DNA from: DATJWY01 sp035500775
Lineage (GTDB): Bacteria > Pseudomonadota > Alphaproteobacteria > Acetobacterales > Acetobacteraceae
DNA: 19,333 nt
Direction: 5' to 3'
Assembly (NCBI GenBank): GCA_035500775.1
Contig: DATJWY010000273.1
Location: 1 to 19,333 of the forward strand
Shown: in pieces, positions 13,398-19,333 of the stretch
Numbering within the stretch: position 1 is the stretch's first letter
Layout of the letters: every line of letters begins with the position of its first letter
Program-made: the position numbers and the translations under genes
The notes under the pieces: model-generated
The model's database searches: none
Told to the model about the DNA's origin: nothing
The model's input: the letters and a program-made list of their open reading frames with translations, nothing else

Positions 13398-14420
13398 TCA
13401 GGCCTCCTGTGCCTGAACGGACGGGGGCACACCCGCCGACTGGGATAAACCGGCGAGTGCCCCGTCGCTAGGGCTTCCCCGTCGTTGGGCAATGCCATCT
13501 CTTTGCAGTTCCAGATGGGCTACGGTCAGACGCCAGCCAAGACTGTTCTCACGGCAGGATGTAAGATTGGCCGCGAGTGTCTCCACAATAGTGACTGATC
13601 GGTGACACCCCCCGGTGCACCCAACCGCCACGGTGACGTATTTCTTGCCCTCCTGGACGAAGCGCGGCAAGAGAAAAGTTAACATATTTGTGATCTTGTC
13701 GATATAAATAGGGAAGTCCGGATCGGCCGCCACGTAGGCGGCCACCGCGGCGTCGAGCCCGGTCAGCGGCCGCAAAACCGGATCGTAGTGCGGGTTGCGC
13801 AGGAAGCGCGCGTCGAACACCAGATCCGCCTCGCGCGGCAGGCCGGATGGATAGGCGAAGGACACGAGGGAGAGCACGAGGCCGAGCTGCCGTGTGTCCG
13901 CATCGCCGAAACGCTGCTCGATCGTGCGCCGCAGCGCCGGCAGCGGCATGCCGGAGGTATCAAGCACGAGATCGGCGACGGCGCGCAGCGGCGCGGTCAG
14001 CCGCACCTCGGCGGCGATGCCGTCCACCACCCGGCCGGTCAGCGCCAGCGGATGCCGCCGCCGCGTCTCGGTGTAGCGCCGCAGCAGCGAAACCTCCTCC
14101 GCCCAGGCGAAGACCAGCTCTGGCTGCAAGGCAGGGTTGACGCGCAGGCGGGCGAGAGTCGCCAGCACCTCATCGGCATCGAAGCCGCGCGTCCGTGTAT
14201 CCACGCCCACGGCGAGGGGACGTTCGTCGCCGCGCGCGATCAGGTCCTCGATCAGGGTGAGGGGCGGATTATCGACCGCCTCGTAGCCGATATCCTCCAG
14301 CGCCCGCAGGATCGAGGACTTGCCGGCGCCGGAAAGACCGGAAACCAGAACGACACGCTTGCGTGACACGGCGCCGCGCCCCCCCGCTCCATGCTCCGCG
14401 GCATATCCGAGTCCGATCAT
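13398..14420 (-). CDS. rapZ: RapZ/YvcJ-family RNase adapter (P-loop nucleotide-binding protein)
   Basis: This 340-residue cytosolic P-loop protein. In E. coli RapZ guides RNase E to the small RNA GlmZ and so controls glucosamine-6-phosphate synthase; the role in alphaproteobacteria is not established. Walker A is GLSGAGKS near the N-terminus, followed by LEDIGYEAVDNPP. The C-terminal domain ends in DKITNMLTFLLPRFVQEGK and the family hallmark VAVGCTGGCHRSV. E. coli RapZ has 284 residues; the extra length is 16 residues at the N-terminus and about 40 after HLELQRDG. I chose the ATG at 14420 because it forms an ATGA overlap with the hprK stop. A GTG at 14369, directly before SRKRVVLVSG, is a real alternative. 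Confidence 0.9.
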   Translation of the reverse strand: MIGLGYAAEHGAGGRGAVSRKRVVLVSGLSGAGKSSILRALEDIGYEAVDNPPLTLIEDLIARGDERPLAVGVDTRTRGFDADEVLATLARLRVNPALQPELVFAWAEEVSLLRRYTETRRRHPLALTGRVVDGIAAEVRLTAPLRAVADLVLDTSGMPLPALRRTIEQRFGDADTRQLGLVLSLVSFAYPSGLPREADLVFDARFLRNPHYDPVLRPLTGLDAAVAAYVAADPDFPIYIDKITNMLTFLLPRFVQEGKKYVTVAVGCTGGCHRSVTIVETLAANLTSCRENSLGWRLTVAHLELQRDGIAQRRGSPSDGALAGLSQSAGVPPSVQAQEA

Positions 14421-14833
14421 GTGAACGCCCCCGCGACCTGTCCGACCCGCCCCTCGGCGCAGTCGAGCGCCAACGCAACCCGTTCCGGCGCCGAGGCCGC
14501 TTCCGGGTCCACCCGGACCACCGGGATGCCCAGGGCGGGATGCGCGACCGGCTCGGGCAAACGCGCGCCAACGCCCAGCTCCACCGCGAGGGCGAGGCGC
14601 GCCGCCGCCCGGTGCGGCAGGCGGACGATGCCGAGACCCCGCACCTCCAGCAGCCCGGCCAGCGCCGGCGGCGGCCGCGCCACCCCGTCCGCGACCTCCA
14701 CCCGGTCGTCGGCAACCAGCATAAAGCCGTGATTCAGCAGGCGTAGCACGAGATCGGACTTCCCTGAGCCGGAAGGGCCCAGCACCAGGACGCCGGATTC
14801 GCCGCGTGCGGCACAACTGGCATGGAACTGCAT
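14417..14833 (-). CDS. hprK: HPr kinase/phosphorylase, short alphaproteobacterial form
   Basis: This is a 138-residue protein expected to phosphorylate HPr on its regulatory serine (Ser57 here) and to remove that phosphate. It is only the catalytic C-terminal domain; the N-terminal domain of the roughly 310-residue Gram-positive enzyme is absent, as is usual in alphaproteobacteria. Walker A is GPSGSGKSDLVLRLL (about 19-33), followed by LVADDRVEV and the family stretch LLEVRGLGIVRLPH. The start MQFHASC is where short forms normally begin. It is the first gene of hprK-rapZ-EIIA-HPr-EI and overlaps rapZ by four bases. Upstream in many alphaproteobacteria is a ChvG/ChvI two-component system; here it is an AI-2E-family gene after 108 bases. 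Confidence 0.91.
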   Translation of the reverse strand: MQFHASCAARGESGVLVLGPSGSGKSDLVLRLLNHGFMLVADDRVEVADGVARPPPALAGLLEVRGLGIVRLPHRAAARLALAVELGVGARLPEPVAHPALGIPVVRVDPEAASAPERVALALDCAEGRVGQVAGAFT

Positions 14834-14941
14834 GAGCGCGATGCCCCTCTACACCCACTCAGGTAAGTCAGGCCGCCCGGCTTGTCATCGGGCAAATGCG
14901 GCAATGCGGCGTAACCGTGATCGGAGAGCGACGGCCACGCC

Positions 14942-16102
14942 TCAGCCCCGGCGCCGGACGCCGCGCGGACGCCGCGCGCCCAGGACGTGCCCAAGCGGTG
15001 TCAACACATCAATGTGATCGCAGACGATCTTGGTCACGGCGAGCAGCGGCACGGCAAGAAGGGCTCCGGGAATGCCCCAGAGCCAGTCCCAGAACAGCAG
15101 GGCCGAGATCACCAGCAGCGGATTGAGGGTGAAGCGCCGGGCGAGCAGCATCGGAGTGACCAACTCGCCCTCCATCACATGAACGGCGAAATAGACCCCG
15201 ACCGGCAGGAAGGCGGAGAGCACGTGGGGATAGGTGAACAGGCCGACGAAGAAGAAAATCACCATGCCGGTGAGCGGCCCGAGGATCGGGACGTAGTTCA
15301 GCAGAAAGGCGACGGTTCCCCAGAGCAACGGATCGGGCAGGCCGAGCAGATAGGCGGAAACCCCGTTCAGTCCCCCGACCAGCAGGTTCATCATGGTGAT
15401 CGTGGCGAGATAGCCGGAAATATTGACCTGGATGTCGTTCGCGATCTCCACCACCCGCCGCTTGTCGTTGAAGCTCGGCAGGATCTCGACGAAGCGGCGC
15501 AACAGGCTGTCGCCGCTGGAGAGCAGGAAGAACAGCACCAGGATCAGGGTGAAGCTCTGGCCGAGGAAGGCGCGGGTGCCGGCCAGCAGGCCGGCGCCGA
15601 TGCCGCTTCCCTGCCGCACCGTCACCGTCGCGCCGCCGCCCGTGCCCTGCTGCATCAAGGCCTGCATCTGATCGAGGCCGCGCTGCATGATGATGATGGG
15701 GCCGCGCAGGAAGCGGAGCTTCTCCTGCAACTCGTGCAGGCTTTGCGGCGCCTTCGCCACCCAGGTGCCGGCCGGCACCGAGACGGCATAGCCGACCGCG
15801 CCGATCAGGCCGAACAGGACGAGGATCAGCACGATCGCGGCCAACGCCTTCGGCAGCCTCAGCCGCCCGCTCAGCAGGCGCATCGGCGGCGCGAGCAGAA
15901 GGTCCAGCACCAGCGCCAGCACGAAGGGCAGGATGATGTCGGCGGCGAAATACAGCGTGTACAACACCGCGAGCGCGGTGAGCACGACCAGGGAGACGGT
16001 GGCGAGATCCAAGCGTGCCTCGCTGAGCACCTGCCGCGCCTGCCGCGTCTCCCGCACCTCCTCGTCATCCACCTCGGCCGCCGGAGTCCTCGCGCGCGCC
16101 AT
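14942..16102 (-). CDS. AI-2E/PerM-family membrane protein
   Basis: This 386-residue inner-membrane protein belongs to the AI-2E family (PF01594), which includes TqsA, YdiK and PerM. Members export or exchange small molecules or ions; the substrate here is unknown and the name need not mean autoinducer transport. About eight hydrophobic segments are seen: three near the N-terminus (about 33-110), a soluble stretch with a glycine-rich part (GTGGGATVTV), then the rest. Family motifs are FLLNYVPILGPLTGM and EGELVTPMLLARRFTLNPLLV. I chose the ATG at 16102 because the longer frame to 16306 is an arginine/alanine-rich extension and AAGGCAGG lies upstream of this start. It points the same way as hprK; the gap is 108 bases. 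Confidence 0.87.
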   Translation of the reverse strand: MARARTPAAEVDDEEVRETRQARQVLSEARLDLATVSLVVLTALAVLYTLYFAADIILPFVLALVLDLLLAPPMRLLSGRLRLPKALAAIVLILVLFGLIGAVGYAVSVPAGTWVAKAPQSLHELQEKLRFLRGPIIIMQRGLDQMQALMQQGTGGGATVTVRQGSGIGAGLLAGTRAFLGQSFTLILVLFFLLSSGDSLLRRFVEILPSFNDKRRVVEIANDIQVNISGYLATITMMNLLVGGLNGVSAYLLGLPDPLLWGTVAFLLNYVPILGPLTGMVIFFFVGLFTYPHVLSAFLPVGVYFAVHVMEGELVTPMLLARRFTLNPLLVISALLFWDWLWGIPGALLAVPLLAVTKIVCDHIDVLTPLGHVLGARRPRGVRRRG

Positions 16103-16342
16103 GCTGCCTGCCTTGTTCCCGTTTTCCCGCCTGTCCCGCGCCGCCACCCGGCGCGCCTCAGCGTGTCTGGCGCGGGCACCCGGCCGGGCAGCCGGCCGTG
16201 CAGCCCTGCCCCGCCGCCGGCGCTCTGGCCCGGCGACGGGGTTCGTTAAATGCATCCCGCGCCGCCGCACGGCAATCCACGTACGGGTTTGCATGCGGAC
16301 AGTCATCCGCTATCTCTCGCCCCTTCTCCGCGCACCCCAGAA

Positions 16343-17239
16343 ATGTCCAGCACCATCGAACAAGACGCCCCGAGCAGCCCGTCCCAGACGCCCCCCTCGC
16401 CGCAAGCCGAATTGCTGGCGCTGCGGGCCGAGCTGGACCGGCTGGATGACACGCTGCACGACACGCTGATGCGCCGCGCCGCCGTGGTGGCGAGGGTGGC
16501 CGTCGCCAGCGCCAAGGGCAGCATCAAGCTGCGGCCCGGCCGCGAGGCCGCCATCCTGCGGCGCCTGATCGCCCGCCATGCGGGCGCCATGCCGGCGCAG
16601 ACGGTGGTGCGCATCTGGCGCGAAGTGCTGGCGGGCAGCACCGCCATGCAGGGTCCGTTCAGTGTCGCCGTCTGCGACCACGCGGCCGGGCAGGAGCTGG
16701 TGGCCTGCGCCCGCGAGCATTTCGGCGCCCTCGCCCCGCTGCGGGTCCTGACCACGCCGGCGCAGGCACTGGCCGAGGTCAGCGCCGGCAACGCCACCAT
16801 CGCCGTGCTGCCCCTCCCCGCCGAGCAGGAGCCGGAGGCCGCCGCCTGGTGGACCACGCTGCTGCGGCGGGACACGCCGATCCGCGTCATCGCCCGCCTG
16901 CCGATCTGGGCGCCGCGCCCGGACGGGGCACCGCGCGCCGAGGCGCTGGTCGTCGCCGCCGTCTCGCCCGACCCGAGCGGCGAGGACCGCTCGCTGATCG
17001 GCCTGGAAGCCTCGCCGGAGCTGAGTCGCGCCCGGCTCGGGGAACTGGTCGCCGCCGCCGGTTTCGCCGCCGGGACGATCCTGCTGCGGCGCGATCCGGG
17101 CCTCGACACGGCGCGCGCCCTGGTCGAGGTGAACGGGTTCGTCACCGAAACCGATCCGCGCCTCGCCGCGCTCGATCTCGCGCATCCGCCGGTCGTGATC
17201 GGCGCCTATGCCGTGCCGCTCATGGAGGAAACGCGATGA
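16343..17239 (+). CDS. Chorismate mutase (AroQ) fused to a degenerate prephenate dehydratase/ACT region
   Basis: This 298-residue protein. Residues 23-104 are an AroQ-type chorismate mutase, making prephenate from chorismate. By hand alignment with E. coli PheA, Arg28, Arg44/45, Lys58, Arg67-Glu68 and Gln103 match catalytic positions. The remaining 195 residues follow the plan of a P-protein but are eroded. GNATIAVLPLP recalls the VPIENS segment of prephenate dehydratase. RAEALVVAAVSPDPSGEDRSL (199-219) sits where dehydratases have TRF followed by the link to ACT, and the end VVIGAYAVPL resembles the LGSYP end of the ACT domain. The TRF motif is absent, so dehydratase activity is unlikely. 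I chose the ATG at 16343; no Shine-Dalgarno is visible. The stop overlaps hisC by four bases. Confidence 0.85.
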   Translation: MSSTIEQDAPSSPSQTPPSPQAELLALRAELDRLDDTLHDTLMRRAAVVARVAVASAKGSIKLRPGREAAILRRLIARHAGAMPAQTVVRIWREVLAGSTAMQGPFSVAVCDHAAGQELVACAREHFGALAPLRVLTTPAQALAEVSAGNATIAVLPLPAEQEPEAAAWWTTLLRRDTPIRVIARLPIWAPRPDGAPRAEALVVAAVSPDPSGEDRSLIGLEASPELSRARLGELVAAAGFAAGTILLRRDPGLDTARALVEVNGFVTETDPRLAALDLAHPPVVIGAYAVPLMEETR

Positions 17240-18351
17240 CGCCGCGCCCCCGCCCGGAGATCCTGGACATCGCCCCCTATGTCGGCGGCGAGTCGAAGCT
17301 CCCCGGCATCAACCGGGTGATCAAGCTCTCCTCCAACGAGGGCGCGTTCGGTGCCCCGCCCGCCGCCCGCGCCGCCTATGTCGCGCAGGCGGACAGCCTG
17401 CACCGCTACCCGGACGGCTCGGCCACCGCGCTGCGCGAGGCGCTCGGCCGCGCCTTCGGCCTCGATCCGGCGCGCATCGTCTGCGGCGCCGGGTCGGACG
17501 ACCTGATCTACCAGCTTTGCCTGATCTATGGCGGCGCCGGCACCGAGCTGATCATGTCGGCGCACGGCTTCAGCATGTACGAGATCGCCGGCCGCTACGC
17601 CGGATGCCGCATTATCAAGACGCCGGAACGGTCGCTGACCGCCGATGTCGATGCGATCCTCGCCGCCGTCTCGCCGGCGACGAAGCTCGTCTTCCTCGCC
17701 AACCCGAACAACCCGACCGGCAGCGTGCTCCCCGCCGCCGAGATCGCCCGGCTGCGCGCCGGCCTGCCGCCGGACGTGCTGCTGGTGCTGGACGCCGCCT
17801 ACGCCGAATACGTGGACCGGCCGGATTACGATCCGGGCGTCGGCCTCGTCGATGCCGGCGAGAACACGGTGATGACCCGCACCTTCAGCAAGGCGTTCGG
17901 CCTGGGCGGCATCCGGCTCGGCTGGGCCTATGCCCCTGCCTCGATCGTGGACAAGCTGAACCGGGTGCGCAGCCCGTTCAACGTCAGCATCGCCGCCTCC
18001 GCCGCCGGCATCGCGGCGCTGGGCGAGCCGGGCTGGCTCGCGCGCGTCCGCGCCCATAACACGCAGGCCCGCGCCCGCCTCGTCGCCCGGCTCACGGAGG
18101 CCGGCATCCGCGTCTGGCCGAGCGAGGCGAATTTCGTCCTGGCCGATTTCGGCATGCCGGACCGCGCCCGCGCCGCCGACGCCTTCCTGCGGAGCCGGGG
18201 CCTGATCGTGCGCGCCGTCGCCGGTTACGGCCTGCCGGATTGCCTGCGCATCACCGTGGGCACCGACGAGGAAGTGGATCTGGTCAGCGACGCGCTCGCC
18301 GCCTTCATGGCGGAGGCGCCCGCCCCTGCCCCGGTCCCCGCCGATGGCTGA
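17236..18351 (+). CDS. hisC: HisC-type PLP aminotransferase in an aromatic amino acid operon
   Basis: This 371-residue class I/II PLP enzyme is of the histidinol-phosphate aminotransferase type. PLP contacts are visible as Asn156 in ANPNNPTG, Asp186 and Tyr189 in LDAAYAEY, the Schiff-base Lys219 in TFSKAFGLGG and an arginine in GIRLGW. Because it sits between chorismate mutase and tyrC, it probably transaminates prephenate or aromatic keto acids, with or without histidinol-phosphate activity; enzymes of this type are known to do both. The ATG at 17236 overlaps the mutase stop (ATGA) and has GGAGGAA (17224-17230) at good spacing. A much longer open frame upstream only reads through the mutase gene in another phase. 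Confidence 0.92.
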   Translation: MTPRPRPEILDIAPYVGGESKLPGINRVIKLSSNEGAFGAPPAARAAYVAQADSLHRYPDGSATALREALGRAFGLDPARIVCGAGSDDLIYQLCLIYGGAGTELIMSAHGFSMYEIAGRYAGCRIIKTPERSLTADVDAILAAVSPATKLVFLANPNNPTGSVLPAAEIARLRAGLPPDVLLVLDAAYAEYVDRPDYDPGVGLVDAGENTVMTRTFSKAFGLGGIRLGWAYAPASIVDKLNRVRSPFNVSIAASAAGIAALGEPGWLARVRAHNTQARARLVARLTEAGIRVWPSEANFVLADFGMPDRARAADAFLRSRGLIVRAVAGYGLPDCLRITVGTDEEVDLVSDALAAFMAEAPAPAPVPADG

Positions 18352-19231
18352 GCCGCTGTTCCGCCGCCTGGCGCTGATCGGCATCGGGCTGATCGGCAGC
18401 TCCGTCGCCCGCGTGGCGAAGGAGCGCGGCGGCATCGCGGCCGAGGTGGTGGCCAATGCCCGCAGCCAGAAGACCCTGGACCGCGTGCGGGAACTCGGCA
18501 TCGCCGACCGGGTGGAGGCCGATCCCGCCCGCGCCGTGGAAGGCGCGGATTGCGTGATGCTCTGCGCGCCGGTCGGCGCCTATGCGGAACTCGCCGCCGC
18601 CATCGCGCCGCATCTGGCGCCGGGCGCGATCCTCACCGATGTCGGCTCCACCAAGGTCTCGGTGCTGCGCGATGTCGGGCCGCTGGTGCCGGAGGGGGTG
18701 CATTTCGTCCCCGCCCACCCGCTGGCCGGCACCGAGCATTCCGGGCCGGATGCCGGCTTCGCCGCCCTGTTCGAGGGACGCTGGACGCTACTCACCCCGC
18801 CGCCCGGCACCGACCCGGAGGCGGTGGAGCGCCTCGCCGAGCTCTGGCGGCGCTGCGGCTCCATGGTGGAGAGCATGGAGGCGGCGCATCACGACCGGGT
18901 GCTCGCGATCGTCAGCCATCTGCCACATCTGATCGCCTTCACCATCTGCGGCACGGCGGACGACCTCGCCGATGAAAGCCGCCAGGAAGTGCTGCGCTTC
19001 GCCGCCTCCGGCTTCCGCGACTTCACGCGCATCGCCGCCTCCGATCCGGTGATGTGGCGGGATATCTTCCTCAATAACCGCGAGGCGCTGCTGGAAATGC
19101 TGGCGCGCTTCACCGAGGACGCGCAGGCCATGGCGCGGGCGATCCGCTGGGGGGATGCGGCCTATCTTGAGGACCGCATCAGCCGCGGGCGGAAGATCCG
19201 GCGCAGCCTGATCGATCTTAAGCAGGCCTGA
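18344..19231 (+). CDS. tyrC: Prephenate/arogenate (cyclohexadienyl) dehydrogenase
   Basis: This 295-residue enzyme oxidatively decarboxylates prephenate to 4-hydroxyphenylpyruvate, or arogenate to tyrosine. The Rossmann motif is GIGLIG at 13-18. Catalytic and binding residues are His125 in PAHPLAGTEHSG, His192 and His195 in SHLPH, and an arginine in GFRDFTRIA. There is no ACT domain, so tyrosine feedback would act elsewhere or at the active site. After the second strand the sequence is VVANARS, without the acidic residue typical of strict NAD enzymes; NADP use is possible (inference). The ATG overlaps the end of hisC by eight bases. The same hisC-tyrC order is known from Zymomonas mobilis. 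Repeat copy F begins 23 bases after the stop. Confidence 0.92.
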   Translation: MAEPLFRRLALIGIGLIGSSVARVAKERGGIAAEVVANARSQKTLDRVRELGIADRVEADPARAVEGADCVMLCAPVGAYAELAAAIAPHLAPGAILTDVGSTKVSVLRDVGPLVPEGVHFVPAHPLAGTEHSGPDAGFAALFEGRWTLLTPPPGTDPEAVERLAELWRRCGSMVESMEAAHHDRVLAIVSHLPHLIAFTICGTADDLADESRQEVLRFAASGFRDFTRIAASDPVMWRDIFLNNREALLEMLARFTEDAQAMARAIRWGDAAYLEDRISRGRKIRRSLIDLKQA

Positions 19232-19254
19232 GGTAGCGAGACCGACTTCAAAGT

Positions 19255-19333
19255 AAGGCCAGGGGCTCCGCCCCTGGACCCCGCCAAAGGCTAAACCTTT
19301 GGAATCCAAAACTTAAATAATGGGGGTCTGGGG
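19255..19333 (+). repeat. Palindromic repeat copy F, cut by the window edge
   Basis: The copy begins AAGGCCAGGGGC 23 bases after the tyrC stop, in the same direction. Hairpin 1 is CAGGGGC/GCCCCTG (19260-19266 with 19270-19276). Hairpin 2 is CCAAAGG/CCTTTGG (19284-19290 with 19296-19302) with a five-base loop. The AT-rich linker with ACTTAAA and the start of the third module, GGGGGTCTGGGG, follow as in copies A and D, and the copy continues past the window. Confidence 0.88.

Noticed and set aside
13398..14858. 486-residue open frame ending in RapZ
   Set aside because: The first part overlaps hprK in another phase and is Gly/Arg/Ala rich. RapZ homology begins only near 14369-14420.
16849..17235. 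Upstream extension of the hisC frame to a 500-residue protein
   Set aside because: It reads through the chorismate mutase gene in another phase and is Arg/Gly/Ala rich. The ATGA overlap and Shine-Dalgarno sequence at 17224 fix the real start.

Overview
The window is high-GC bacterial DNA that looks like the chromosome of an alphaproteobacterium, most likely Acetobacteraceae (Rhodospirillales/Acetobacterales). The reasons are the etfB-etfA-hbd cluster, the short HprK with RapZ, EIIA-Man, HPr and EI, the chorismate mutase/hisC/tyrC operon, the DUF3175 protein, and a palindromic intergenic repeat of a kind I associate with Acetobacteraceae. The placement is inference from gene content; no marker was searched. 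There are 18 credible protein genes and one partial tRNA gene. No prophage, insertion sequence or CRISPR array is visible.

Layout. 1-54: 3' part of tRNA-Gly(CCC). 189-2876 (minus): etfB, etfA and 3-hydroxybutyryl-CoA dehydrogenase, tightly packed and closed by a perfect 16-bp hairpin. 3027-3221 (minus): small HIG1-like twin-membrane protein. 3314-6389 (plus): a large MscS-family channel and a 2OG-Fe(II) dioxygenase-like protein. 6559-8450 (minus): a DUF3175 protein and a TPR/glycosyltransferase-like protein. 8577-9326 (plus): a TauE/SafE-family permease. 9327-9859: a 533-base stretch without genes, holding two repeat copies and the control region of the next operon. 9860-10502 (plus): a type II toxin-antitoxin pair with a MazF/PemK toxin. 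10581-14833 (minus): hprK, rapZ, EIIA-Man, HPr and EI. 14942-16102 (minus): AI-2E/PerM-family membrane protein. 16343-19231 (plus): chorismate mutase fused to an eroded prephenate dehydratase/ACT region, a HisC-type aminotransferase and TyrC-type dehydrogenase, the three coupled by 4- and 8-base overlaps. A repeat copy runs off the right edge.

How the genes work together. The etf/hbd genes serve acyl-CoA oxidation: the dehydrogenase makes acetoacetyl-CoA and ETF carries electrons from acyl-CoA dehydrogenases to the quinone pool. The PTS cluster has all phosphorelay proteins (EI, HPr, EIIA) plus the HPr kinase and RapZ, but no sugar permease, so it is probably regulatory. The last operon directs chorismate to prephenate and then to tyrosine.

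The most interesting structure outside the genes is a family of six palindromic repeats. At all five loci the repeat starts 2-30 bases after a stop codon and always points the same way as the gene it follows. The most interesting protein is the chorismate mutase, which looks like a P-protein whose dehydratase part has lost its active-site TRF motif and about half its length. I found nothing that I can defend as a wholly new multi-gene system.
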